A DNA stretch of 30,446 nucleotides from JAZRGE01 sp045644025 (GTDB lineage: Bacteria; Bacillota; Clostridia; Oscillospirales; Acutalibacteraceae), in assembly GCA_045644025.1 (NCBI GenBank), contig JAZRGE010000009.1:1-30446 (forward strand), written 5' to 3'. The notes beneath the pieces were generated by a model. The model was not told the origin of the DNA, did no database searches, and worked only from the letters and a program-made list of their open reading frames with translations. Below are positions 6,810 to 14,252 of the stretch, piece by piece. The first letter of the stretch is position 1. The number at the start of each line of letters is the position of its first letter. Both the position numbers and the translations under genes were made by a program.

Positions 6810-7697
6810 TTACGTAAGTGTGCGCGCCTTCACGGAATCTGCATATTCCGTGGGCGACATACCCGATAAATTACGAAACTGCCTGGAAAAATAATGCTGG
6901 GATGAATAGCCTAATTTTTCGGCAATCTGAGCAAAATTCAGATTTTGCTCCCTTATCATAAGTTTAGCACGATTTATTCGGCAGACATTATAATATTCCA
7001 TTGCCCCCTTGCCCATTTTGCGGCGGAAAAGGGATTTAACAGCCGATGGGCTGAGAGAAAAATAGCGGCATATATCCTCAAAGCGGAGACGCTTTTCTAT
7101 TCCGCTTTCTATAAAAGCGCAGATGCGGGCCATAAGTTCGTCGTCGTTGTTGGCACGATGAAGCAAGCGATCGGATTCGGGAGCGGCATCGCTATTGTAG
7201 CGCACAAGGCGTATGAGCAACAGCTCCAGATTCAATTTTATCATCTGCTCACAGCCAAATCGTTGCCCTTCCTTGCGCTGGAGGCAGCTTGTGTAGAAAT
7301 CATCCATAGGCGAGCTGAATGCCTGCTGTGCTTCGGATATAATTCCTGCAAGAAGATTCTTTATCTTCTCACCGCAATCTATCACCTTTCCGCTTATGGA
7401 ATATAAAATATCGTCTCGGCAAATAAAGCTCACTATCACAGAATTGGGGGCGCTAACACCATTGCAACGAATATTGTGATATTCCATTGGCTTGTGAATA
7501 TACATCTGCCCCGTGTGAAGCACCACGTCCTTGGCATCGGCTGTGATTATGGCTTCACCCTTATCAATATAAACTATTTCCCAAAAATCGTGCATCTCGC
7601 CCGAAAAGGCAAAGTCTTTGGTATATTCAAAATAATGCACCGTCACGATCTCATCCACGCTTATCTCGCGGCGCAAAGCAGTCTTTTCATATTCCAT
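6810..7697 (-). CDS. AraC-family transcriptional regulator with cupin domain
   Basis: A 295-residue regulator. Residues about 15-110 form an AraC-type cupin (HYFEYTKDFAFSGEMHDFWE, then DKGEAIITADAKDVVLHTGQ and YIHKPMEYHNIRCNG), which senses a small ligand in this family. Residues about 187-290 hold two helix-turn-helix motifs, the second ending in the family signature IAEKLGYSSQHYFSRQFRNL followed by GMSPTEY. It is transcribed away from the ROK-nahK operon across 187 bases, which suggests it is the local regulator. It has a clear promoter of its own and a strong RBS (AAAGGAGG) before the ATG at 7697. The ligand is not visible; a host-derived sugar is an inference from the neighbours. Confidence 0.93.
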   Translation of the reverse strand: MEYEKTALRREISVDEIVTVHYFEYTKDFAFSGEMHDFWEIVYIDKGEAIITADAKDVVLHTGQMYIHKPMEYHNIRCNGVSAPNSVIVSFICRDDILYSISGKVIDCGEKIKNLLAGIISEAQQAFSSPMDDFYTSCLQRKEGQRFGCEQMIKLNLELLLIRLVRYNSDAAPESDRLLHRANNDDELMARICAFIESGIEKRLRFEDICRYFSLSPSAVKSLFRRKMGKGAMEYYNVCRINRAKLMIREQNLNFAQIAEKLGYSSQHYFSRQFRNLSGMSPTEYADSVKARTLT

Positions 7698-7717
7698 AAT
7701 CCAACCTCCTTTACTTG

Positions 7718-7746
7718 ATTTTACTACACAGCAGCACCGTTTTCAA
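7718..7746 (-). promoter_or_regulatory. Promoter of the AraC-type regulator gene
   Basis: On the minus strand TTGAAA (7741-7746) is separated by 17 bases from TAAAAT (7718-7723). Each hexamer matches the consensus at five of six positions. The transcript would have a very short leader before the RBS. Confidence 0.7.
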
Positions 7747-7755
7747 GACCAAAAG

Positions 7756-7780
7756 TGCAAATATCACGCCCAAAATTGCA
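7756..7780. promoter_or_regulatory. Inverted repeat TGCAA / TTGCA, candidate regulator site
   Basis: TGCAA at 7756-7760 and TTGCA at 7776-7780 face each other between the two divergent promoters. A TTGCA/TGCAA pair also lies in front of the second AraC-type gene (15099-15121), which is why I list it. The arms are short, so chance is possible. Confidence 0.3.
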
Positions 7781-7809
7781 TAGAAAACGGCCTGTTCTGC
7801 CACTATAAT
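7781..7809 (+). promoter_or_regulatory. Promoter of the ROK-nahK operon
   Basis: TAGAAA (7781-7786, four of six) and TATAAT (7804-7809, six of six) are 17 bases apart. The leader is about 70 bases long. The -10 lies inside the inverted repeat at 7799-7823, so a bound protein there would block RNA polymerase. Confidence 0.65.
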
Positions 7810-7823
7810 ATATTTGTAGTGGC
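7799..7823. promoter_or_regulatory. Inverted repeat over the -10 box, candidate operator
   Basis: Perfect 7-base arms gccacta (7799-7805) and tagtggc (7817-7823) enclose 11 bases and cover the -10 and the likely start site. A 7-11-7 palindrome at this position is typical of a repressor site, although in RNA the part downstream of the start could not form the hairpin. No known consensus is recognised. Confidence 0.45.
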
Positions 7824-7840
7824 ATTTTGTGCCGAAATAC

Positions 7841-7865
7841 GCCTTTCGGGCATAACCGAAAAGGC
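7841..7865 (+). promoter_or_regulatory. Leader hairpin upstream of the ROK gene
   Basis: GCCTTTCGG (7841-7849) pairs with CCGAAAAGGC (7856-7865) with one bulged A, around a 6-base loop. It ends about 7 bases before the ACGGAGG ribosome binding site. There is no T run after it, so it is not a terminator; it could stabilise the message or influence ribosome access. Confidence 0.4.
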
Positions 7866-7884
7866 AAATCACGGAGGTAAAATT

Positions 7885-9258
7885 ATGAAGGTTTACGGAA
7901 TAGATGTAGAAATAAAGAACGTTCCCGTGCTGCACAAGGATTTCGTTCCTATGGGCGCATTCAACAAGGCTTTCCTCAAAACAGCCGATAAAGACATTGC
8001 TATTGCTGTTGAGCGCAACGATAGCCTTGTCTATGTTTACCGCACAAAGATCCACGGCACCGAGGCTATGGCAGATGCCGATAACTTCTATGTGGAAAGA
8101 ATGGTTAAGTTCCTGCTTTGGGCTGTTGGCGGCTTCAGAGTCACTATCTACGGTTCCGATAAGGTTGCCGAATTTGTAAAGGCCACCTACTGCAAGGGCG
8201 GCAAAAGAGCATTTGATGCCGAAAAGATGGGTATGGTGTTTGAGCACGAGTTCGAAGTGCTTTCCGGCGCTCTGGAGAATGCCCCCCAGACTAAAGAGGC
8301 ACCCAAATCTATCGGCGGTCACATTGAAGGCTGCCGCATCGGCTTCGATGCAGGCGGAAGCGATCGCAAGGTTTCGGCCGTTATCGATGGCGAAGTAGTC
8401 TACAGCGAAGAAGTCGTTTGGAATCCCAAGATCACCAGCGATCCTATGTATCATTTCGATGGCATTGTCACTGCTCTTAAAACAGCCGCATCCAAAATGC
8501 CCCGTGTTGATGCAGTTGGCATCAGCTCCGCCGGTATTTATATCAATAATAAGACTCGCCTTGCTTCTCTCTTCGTGGCAGTTTCTCCCGAAGATTTTGA
8601 TAAGCACGTGAAGAATATCTATGAGAACGCCGTGAAAGAGCTGGGCGCAGATATCCCCTTCGAAGTTGCCAACGATGGTGACGTAACTGCTATCGCAGGT
8701 GCCGCCGAGCTGAACGACAATTGCGTGCTCGGCATTGCAATGGGCACCAGCGAGGCCGTTGGCTACGTTGATGGCGAAGGTCACATCAAGGGTTGGCTCA
8801 ATGAGCTCGCTTTTGCTCCCGTAGATGCCCAGTATGATACATCCATTGATCCCTGGTCGGGTGATAACGGCGTTGGCGCCACCTATTTCTCCCAGGATGC
8901 TGTGGCACGTCTTGCTCCCGCAGCAGGCATCACTCTGGCCACCGATCTCACCCCCGCCCAGAAGCTTAAGGAGGTTCAGAAGCTTTCCGAGGCCGAGGCA
9001 GAAAACGCTCTCCAGATCTTCGAATCCATCGGTTGCTATCTTGGCCACACCCTGGCTTACTACAGCACCATCTACGATATAAAGAACCTGCTTCTCTTAG
9101 GCCGCGTAATGTCGGGCAAGGGCGGCGATATGATCGTTAAGTGCTGCCGTCAGGTGCTGGATACCGAATATCCCGAGCTTTGCATCAATATTGCGCTTCC
9201 CGATGAAAAGAATCGCCGTGTTGGCCAGAGCGTGGCCGCGGCTTCTCTTCCCCAGTAA
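7885..9258 (+). CDS. ROK-family protein lacking the zinc site, with an unknown N-terminal domain
   Basis: This 457-residue protein has two parts. Residues 1-145 form a domain I do not recognise. From residue 150 the ROK/ASKHA actin-like fold is visible: the phosphate-1 loop FDAGGSDRK (D155), the DAVGISSAGIY strand, VANDGDVTAIAGAAEL with the putative catalytic base D264, and a GIAMGTSE loop where ROK kinases usually have GTG-GGG. The segments that should hold the zinc site are altered: GEIGH becomes NELAF (306-310) and the CGxxGCxE motif becomes GDNGVGATYF. The usual His and Cys ligands are thus missing. It may still be a sugar kinase, as the base and phosphate loop remain, or a sugar sensor. 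It starts at the ATG at 7885 with ACGGAGG 7 bases upstream, and nahK follows after 20 bases. Confidence 0.85.
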   Translation: MKVYGIDVEIKNVPVLHKDFVPMGAFNKAFLKTADKDIAIAVERNDSLVYVYRTKIHGTEAMADADNFYVERMVKFLLWAVGGFRVTIYGSDKVAEFVKATYCKGGKRAFDAEKMGMVFEHEFEVLSGALENAPQTKEAPKSIGGHIEGCRIGFDAGGSDRKVSAVIDGEVVYSEEVVWNPKITSDPMYHFDGIVTALKTAASKMPRVDAVGISSAGIYINNKTRLASLFVAVSPEDFDKHVKNIYENAVKELGADIPFEVANDGDVTAIAGAAELNDNCVLGIAMGTSEAVGYVDGEGHIKGWLNELAFAPVDAQYDTSIDPWSGDNGVGATYFSQDAVARLAPAAGITLATDLTPAQKLKEVQKLSEAEAENALQIFESIGCYLGHTLAYYSTIYDIKNLLLLGRVMSGKGGDMIVKCCRQVLDTEYPELCINIALPDEKNRRVGQSVAAASLPQ

Positions 9259-9278
9259 TTTATAAAGGAGATAGAACA

Positions 9279-10373
9279 ATGGCTAAAGTTTCCGCACATT
9301 ATATTGCAAAGAAATTCAATTTCCACGGTTACCTTACACTCGTGGAGCAGTACGGCAGCGGTCACATCAACGATACCTACCTTGTTGAGTGCAACGAAAA
9401 GCCCCGCTACATACTCCAGAGATTGAACAACAACGTGTTCAAGAATATCCCCGCTCTTATGGAGAACGTTTTTAATGTCACCACCTTCCTTCGCAAGAAA
9501 GTGGAAGCCGCAGGAGGCAACCCCCTTCGCGAGTGCCTTATCCCTGTGCTGACATTGGAAGAAAAACCTTTCTACGTGGATGAAAACGGCGACTATTGGC
9601 GTGCATTCGTGTTCGTGGAAGAAGCTATCAGCTACCAGACTATCGATACTCCCAAGCAGTTCTATTCTTCCGCAAGGGCTTTCGGTAAGTTCCAGAACAT
9701 GCTGCGTGATTATCCCGCAGCCACCCTGCACGAAACTATTCCCAACTTCCACAACACCGCAGTGAGATTTGAGAATCTGGAAAAGGCCATTGCGGAAGAT
9801 ATGGCAGGCAGAGCCGAAGAAGTGGCCGATGAGATCGCTTTTGCTCTCGCACGCAAGGCCGACACCTCCGTGCTTGTGGATAAAATTGCCGAGGGCAAAC
9901 TTCCCCTCAGAGTAACCCACAACGACACCAAGCTCAACAACGTTATGCTTGATCCCGTCACCTTCGATCCCCTGGCTGTTATCGATTTGGACACAGTAAT
10001 GCCCGGCCTTTCTCTTTATGATTTCGGCGATTCCATTCGTTTCGGCGCTACCCATGCCGCTGAAGACGAACAGAATCTCGAAAAGGTCTACTGCGATCTG
10101 GAGCTTTTCGAAGAATACGTGAAAGGCTTCCTGCAGGAGTGCGGAGACGTGCTCACCGAGGAAGAGATTAATCTCCTTCCCTTTGCCGCCAAGATCATGA
10201 CTTATGAGTGCGGTATCCGTTTCCTGACCGACTATCTCCAGGGTGACACCTACTTTAAGACACACTATCCCAAGCAGAACCTTTATCGCTGCCGCAACCA
10301 GTTCAAGCTGGTTGCCGATATGGAAGCCAAGGCCTCCGATATGGCTGCTATTGTGGCAAAATACACAAAATAA
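9279..10373 (+). CDS. nahK: N-acetylhexosamine 1-kinase, NahK/MdsC type
   Basis: A 364-residue aminoglycoside-phosphotransferase-fold kinase. From memory it follows Bifidobacterium NahK closely: GSGHINDTYLV (residues 26-36), PRYILQRLNNNVF, the catalytic loop PLRVTHNDTKLNN with D216 as base, the metal site AVIDLDTVMPG (D236/D238) and the substrate region YDFGDSIRFGA. The enzyme uses ATP to phosphorylate GlcNAc or GalNAc at C1, the first step that feeds free HexNAc into nucleotide-sugar or glycolytic routes. Which sugar is preferred cannot be read here, but a GH123-like neighbour favours GalNAc. The ATG at 9279 has AAAGGAG about 10 bases upstream. A terminator follows, so it closes a two-gene operon with the ROK gene. 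Confidence 0.9.
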   Translation: MAKVSAHYIAKKFNFHGYLTLVEQYGSGHINDTYLVECNEKPRYILQRLNNNVFKNIPALMENVFNVTTFLRKKVEAAGGNPLRECLIPVLTLEEKPFYVDENGDYWRAFVFVEEAISYQTIDTPKQFYSSARAFGKFQNMLRDYPAATLHETIPNFHNTAVRFENLEKAIAEDMAGRAEEVADEIAFALARKADTSVLVDKIAEGKLPLRVTHNDTKLNNVMLDPVTFDPLAVIDLDTVMPGLSLYDFGDSIRFGATHAAEDEQNLEKVYCDLELFEEYVKGFLQECGDVLTEEEINLLPFAAKIMTYECGIRFLTDYLQGDTYFKTHYPKQNLYRCRNQFKLVADMEAKASDMAAIVAKYTK

Positions 10374-10390
10374 ATCAGCACTAATTATGC

Positions 10391-10427
10391 AAAATACCTG
10401 CGAAAAATTTTCGCAGGTATTTTTTTG
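10391..10427 (+). terminator. Rho-independent terminator of ROK-nahK
   Basis: Near-perfect inverted repeat of about 16 bases per arm (AAAATACCTGCGAAAA at 10391-10406 and its complement from 10408) followed by a run of T, starting 18 bases past the nahK stop. Strong terminator geometry. Confidence 0.9.
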
Positions 10428-10448
10428 CTTTTTTTACTAAAATTATCT

Positions 10449-10468
10449 AAATTTTGCTTGCTAATTTT
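10449..10468. promoter_or_regulatory. Imperfect palindrome over the -35 of the GH-A/GH123 unit
   Basis: AAATTTTGC (10449-10457) and GCTAATTTT (10460-10468) match as inverted repeats at seven of nine positions around a 2-base centre. It overlaps the -35 hexamer at 10458-10463, a position where a regulator could act. The match is modest and AT-rich. Confidence 0.3.
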
Positions 10469-10486
10469 GGTCTTCTCTTATATACT
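10458..10486 (+). promoter_or_regulatory. Promoter of the GH-A/GH123 unit
   Basis: TTGCTA (10458-10463) and TATACT (10481-10486) lie exactly 17 bases apart, with four and five of six consensus matches. With the terminator just upstream this makes the two glycosidase genes a separate transcript with a leader of about 90 bases. Confidence 0.6.
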
Positions 10487-10580
10487 GTGTCATAGGTAGA
10501 TTCTGCGCCCTATATTTAGTTTTTGGCTTAGAATTAACCGTTTTTAAGGAATATATAAATTGATCTTTGGAGGAAACGAC

Positions 10581-12491
10581 ATGGACTACAAACCCGAAAA
10601 ATTCTCGCTCGGTTGTAACTACTGGGCATCCAACGCAGGCGTTAATATGTGGAAGGAATTCGATGAAGCTGTTATCGATAAGGATCTCAAGCTTCTGAAG
10701 GAGCACGGATGCGACACTCTTCGCGTGTTCCCCCTTTGGTCCGATTTCCAGCCCCTTTTCAAGACCAAGGGCAACGGCAGTGATTACCGCTTTGAAAACG
10801 ATGAACCCCTGCCCTTCACCGAAGCAGGCCAGGCAGGTGTGAGCGAGGAAATGCTCCAGAAGTTCGAGCGCTTCTTGCTTCTCACTCAGAAATATGATTT
10901 CAAGGTTATGGTCAGCCTTTGCAACGGCTGGATGAGCGGCCGCCGCTTCATCCCCAACGCATTTGAATACTGCGGCGATCTCACCGATCCCGAATTCACA
11001 AAATGGACCATTCGTTTCATCCGTGTTATGGTTAAGCGTTTCCGCCATCATCAGAACATTTTTGCATGGGAACCCGGCAATGAGACTTCCGTTATCGGTT
11101 CCAACGGCAGCCGCTTCTGGATATGGTCTCACAACGTTTGCGGCGAGATCCGTTCTCTGGATCCCACCCGCCCCATCTTCTGCGGAAGCCACGGTATGCA
11201 GGCCTTTGGCGGCAACAGAGCCGATGAAATGGGTGAGCTCTTCGATGTTCTCACCACTCATCCCTATCCTTATTGGACTCCTCTCTGCTTCACCGATAAC
11301 ATCACCTGGTTTAAGACAGAGATGCACTCCCTTGCAGAGTCTTGTATGTATGCCGACCTTAGTGGCAAGCCCTGTATTGCCGAAGAAGTGGGCACCCTTT
11401 CCGATATGGTATGCTGCGACGATGTTGCAGGCCAGTACGTGCGTGCTCTTTTCCATTCCCTTTGGGCTAATGGCTACAACGGTTTCTATTGGTGGTGCTC
11501 TGCCGATCAGAAGCATCTCACCTATCCCCCCTACGACTGGTGTGCTTGCGAGCGCGAGCTCGGCCTTTTCCGAAGCGATTATTCCGCAAAGCCCGTAGCT
11601 TTGGAAATGAAGAAATTTGCCGAAGAATTCCTTCCCAATGCTCCCGTGCTCCCCGAAAGGCAGAGAGATGCCGTTTGCATCCTTTCCCACGATCAGAACA
11701 CCTGGTCCACTGTTTACGGCTCTTTTATGCTGGCTAAGCAGGCCGATATTGATCTCCGCTTTGCCAACTGCGATAAAGAGATCCCCTATGCCAACGTTTA
11801 TATGATGCCCTGCCTCAACGGCGGCGTTTCCGTGCCGCTTCGCACCTGGAAGGAAGTTCTCCGCAGAGTTGCAGAAGATGGTGCTGTGCTCTACGTTTCT
11901 ATGAACGATGCTCTGCTGGCTTCTATGGAAGATATCTTCGGCACCAAGATCATGTTCAACCGTCAGCGCCGCAACCACGGTGTTGCCATCACCATGAATG
12001 AGACCGGTGAAGTATTCAATATGACTTCTCCCAGAGCTCTCGGTATGGCTCTCACCGATTCGGCAAAAGCCATTGCCACCGAGGCCGATGGTTCTGCCGC
12101 ATTCGTTGTGAACAACTATGGCAAGGGTAAGATCTTCTTCCTGCCCTTCGCACTTGAAAATTATATTGCTGAAGTTCCCTCTGCTTCCAGAGTGGCTGAA
12201 GGCGCCGAATACTATCACATCTATCAGATCGTGACCGAAGGCGCTGTTGATCGCAGGATCTCCGGCAAGACTAACCCCTATGTTGGCATCACCGAGCATA
12301 AGATAGACGACAACAGCTACTACGTAGTATTTGTGAACTATGAAGATGCTCTTGATGACTTCAAGGTAAACCTTAAGGATGGCTGGGTTGTGGATAAGGT
12401 TGTTTACGGCACTGTAAACGGCACCGAGGGCACACTCAATGTTCCCATGGGCGACCGCACCTCCACCACCATCATCATTAAGAAAAAGTAA
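10581..12491 (+). CDS. Intracellular clan GH-A glycoside hydrolase, GH5-like with GH42-like accessory domains
   Basis: A 636-residue enzyme with no signal peptide. Residues 1-350 form a (beta/alpha)8 barrel: LGCNYWAS at the start, TLRVFPLWSDFQP, the acid/base motif WEPGNE (E168), the HPYP after strand six (H227, Y229), and the nucleophile motif IAEEVG (E269 most likely). Residues about 360-510 look like a Rossmann-type or class-I-glutaminase-like domain, as in the trimerisation domain of GH42. The last 100 residues are a small beta-sandwich ending VPMGDRTSTTIIIKK. The N-terminal pattern recalls GH5 subfamily 18 beta-mannosidases acting on Man-GlcNAc, but family assignment by eye is weak. The ATG at 10581 has GGAGG 9 bases upstream. 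A GH123-like gene follows after 17 bases. Confidence 0.8.
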   Translation: MDYKPEKFSLGCNYWASNAGVNMWKEFDEAVIDKDLKLLKEHGCDTLRVFPLWSDFQPLFKTKGNGSDYRFENDEPLPFTEAGQAGVSEEMLQKFERFLLLTQKYDFKVMVSLCNGWMSGRRFIPNAFEYCGDLTDPEFTKWTIRFIRVMVKRFRHHQNIFAWEPGNETSVIGSNGSRFWIWSHNVCGEIRSLDPTRPIFCGSHGMQAFGGNRADEMGELFDVLTTHPYPYWTPLCFTDNITWFKTEMHSLAESCMYADLSGKPCIAEEVGTLSDMVCCDDVAGQYVRALFHSLWANGYNGFYWWCSADQKHLTYPPYDWCACERELGLFRSDYSAKPVALEMKKFAEEFLPNAPVLPERQRDAVCILSHDQNTWSTVYGSFMLAKQADIDLRFANCDKEIPYANVYMMPCLNGGVSVPLRTWKEVLRRVAEDGAVLYVSMNDALLASMEDIFGTKIMFNRQRRNHGVAITMNETGEVFNMTSPRALGMALTDSAKAIATEADGSAAFVVNNYGKGKIFFLPFALENYIAEVPSASRVAEGAEYYHIYQIVTEGAVDRRISGKTNPYVGITEHKIDDNSYYVVFVNYEDALDDFKVNLKDGWVVDKVVYGTVNGTEGTLNVPMGDRTSTTIIIKKK

Positions 12492-12508
12492 TCAAAGGAG
12501 AACAAGAA

Positions 12509-14203
12509 ATGCGTAACGAAATTAAGCTTATCAGCTCTATGGAAAAAGTCTTCTCCGATATGAGAAGGGGCGATTTCAGAGAGCACAAATATCAGACCGC
12601 TCTTAAAGGCGAATACGTTTCTTTCCAGGTTGTGCTGAACACCTACGACGTAGGCCGTTCGCTCCACCTGCACGCTCAGGCAGAATCCCCCCTTGGCAAG
12701 TGCGATATTTGGGAAGTTGGCGAAGTTCCCGCTCAGTTGCCTACCTACGAAGGCTGCGCTCTTGGCGATACATTCGATCCTTATTATCTCCGTTGCAAGC
12801 CCGGCCTTTATCCCGACCCGCTCTACAGCACCTGCGATGAAGGTTTCCGCCTTCCCTGGGGTCAGTCTAAGGCTGTTTGGGTTCGCATTAAGGTTCCCAC
12901 CGATGCAAAGCCCGGCGAATATCCTGTAACCGTTAAGGTGCAGAAGGTTAGCGAATACGAAGAGATCGAGCAGATTCTGGAAGACACTTTCACAATCCGT
13001 GTTATCGATGTAGAACTTCCCAAGTCTGATTATCTCTACAGCCAATGGATTCACTACGATTGCCTTGCCACCTACTACAACGTGCCTGTATTCAGCGAAG
13101 AGCATTGGGAAATCATTGGCAACTTCTTTGAAAATGCTGTAGAATATGGTATGACAGCTTGCTTCACTCCCCTTGTAACTCCTCCTCTGGATACTCAGGT
13201 TGGCACCGAAAGGCCTACAGTTCAGCTTGTTGACGTAACGGTCGAGAACGGCAAGATGACTCTTGGCTACGAAAAGATGGATCGCTTTGTTGATCTTGCT
13301 CTTTCCAAGGGCTTCACTCAGTTTGAGCTCAGCCACCTCTTCACCCAGTGGGGTGCAACCTCTGCTCCTAAGGTAATGGCCACCGTGGATGGCGAATATA
13401 AGAGAATCTTCGGCTGGGAAACTCCCTCCGCATCTCCCGAATACATTGCCTTCCTGCGCCTGCTCATCACCGAGACTAAAGAATACTTCCGCAAGCGTGG
13501 ATTGCTGGATAAGTGCCTGTGGCACATTTCCGATGAGCCCGGCCTTGAGCACATTCCCAACTACTTGAAGGCCCGAGAAGGCATCAACGACCTTCTTGCT
13601 GATGTTGTTACAACCGATGCTGTAAGCAAGTATGAATTCCTTGAGCAGGGCCTTATCAAGTCCCCCATCGTTGGTATCGATCATTTGGAGCCCTTCTTTG
13701 AGCACGATGCTAAGAATTTCTTCACCTACTACTGCTGTGGCCACGACAAATATGTTTCCAACCGCTTCTATGCAATGCCTTCGGCAAGAAACCGTATCCT
13801 TGGCCTGCAGCTTTATAAGTACAACCAGATCACAGGCTTCCTGCAGTGGGGCTACAACTTCTACTACACCCAGTATTCCAGAAAGGCTATCAACCCCTTC
13901 CTGGTAACTGATGCGCACTGCGCATTCCCTGCCGGCGACTCCTTTATGGTTTACCCCGGCGAAAATGGCAAGCCCATCCCCTCGCTCCGTCAGGTAATCT
14001 TTATGGAAGGTCTGCAGGATATGGCCGCTCTCAAGCTGCTTGAAACTGTTATGCCCAGAGAAGAGATCATTGCCTGGCTGGATGCACGTTGCGGCAAGGG
14101 TGGTCTTCAGTTTAAGAAATACCCCTGCGATAACCACGGCGAATGGGCTATGGAGACTCGTGAGCTCATCAACAAGATGCTGGAAGAAAAGCTTGCTAAG
14201 TAA
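12509..14203 (+). CDS. GH123-like glycoside hydrolase (former DUF4091), probable beta-N-acetylgalactosaminidase
   Basis: A 564-residue protein without a signal peptide. Residues 1-170 form an N-terminal beta-sandwich (WVRIKVPTDAKPGEYPVTV is the typical repeat edge), and residues 175-560 form the catalytic barrel of the DUF4091/GH123 family. The motif LWHISDEPG carries adjacent D342 and E343, matching the Asp-Glu pair that assists the substrate's acetamido group in GH123 beta-N-acetylgalactosaminidases. GFLQWGYNFY and DAHCAFPAGDSFMVYPG near the end are also typical. If the activity holds, it would release GalNAc inside the cell, which NahK could phosphorylate. Activity on other glycans is possible, as most DUF4091 members are untested. 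The RBS is AAAGGAG before the ATG at 12509; the gene ends at a strong terminator. Confidence 0.85.
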   Translation: MRNEIKLISSMEKVFSDMRRGDFREHKYQTALKGEYVSFQVVLNTYDVGRSLHLHAQAESPLGKCDIWEVGEVPAQLPTYEGCALGDTFDPYYLRCKPGLYPDPLYSTCDEGFRLPWGQSKAVWVRIKVPTDAKPGEYPVTVKVQKVSEYEEIEQILEDTFTIRVIDVELPKSDYLYSQWIHYDCLATYYNVPVFSEEHWEIIGNFFENAVEYGMTACFTPLVTPPLDTQVGTERPTVQLVDVTVENGKMTLGYEKMDRFVDLALSKGFTQFELSHLFTQWGATSAPKVMATVDGEYKRIFGWETPSASPEYIAFLRLLITETKEYFRKRGLLDKCLWHISDEPGLEHIPNYLKAREGINDLLADVVTTDAVSKYEFLEQGLIKSPIVGIDHLEPFFEHDAKNFFTYYCCGHDKYVSNRFYAMPSARNRILGLQLYKYNQITGFLQWGYNFYYTQYSRKAINPFLVTDAHCAFPAGDSFMVYPGENGKPIPSLRQVIFMEGLQDMAALKLLETVMPREEIIAWLDARCGKGGLQFKKYPCDNHGEWAMETRELINKMLEEKLAK

Positions 14204-14220
14204 TTTATTCCTATATATCA

Positions 14221-14252
14221 AAAGACCTAAGCCGTTTGGCTTAGGTCTTTTT
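14221..14252. terminator. Bidirectional terminator between the GH123-like gene and the second AraC-type gene
   Basis: A perfect 13-bp stem (AAAGACCTAAGCC at 14221-14233, GGCTTAGGTCTTT at 14238-14250) with a GTTT loop has A and T runs on both sides. It sits between two convergent genes and should stop both transcripts. Confidence 0.92.

Noticed and set aside
7711..9048. 445-codon minus-strand open frame opposite the ROK gene
   Set aside because: A shadow frame explained by codon bias; the plus-strand gene has a ribosome binding site and ROK motifs.
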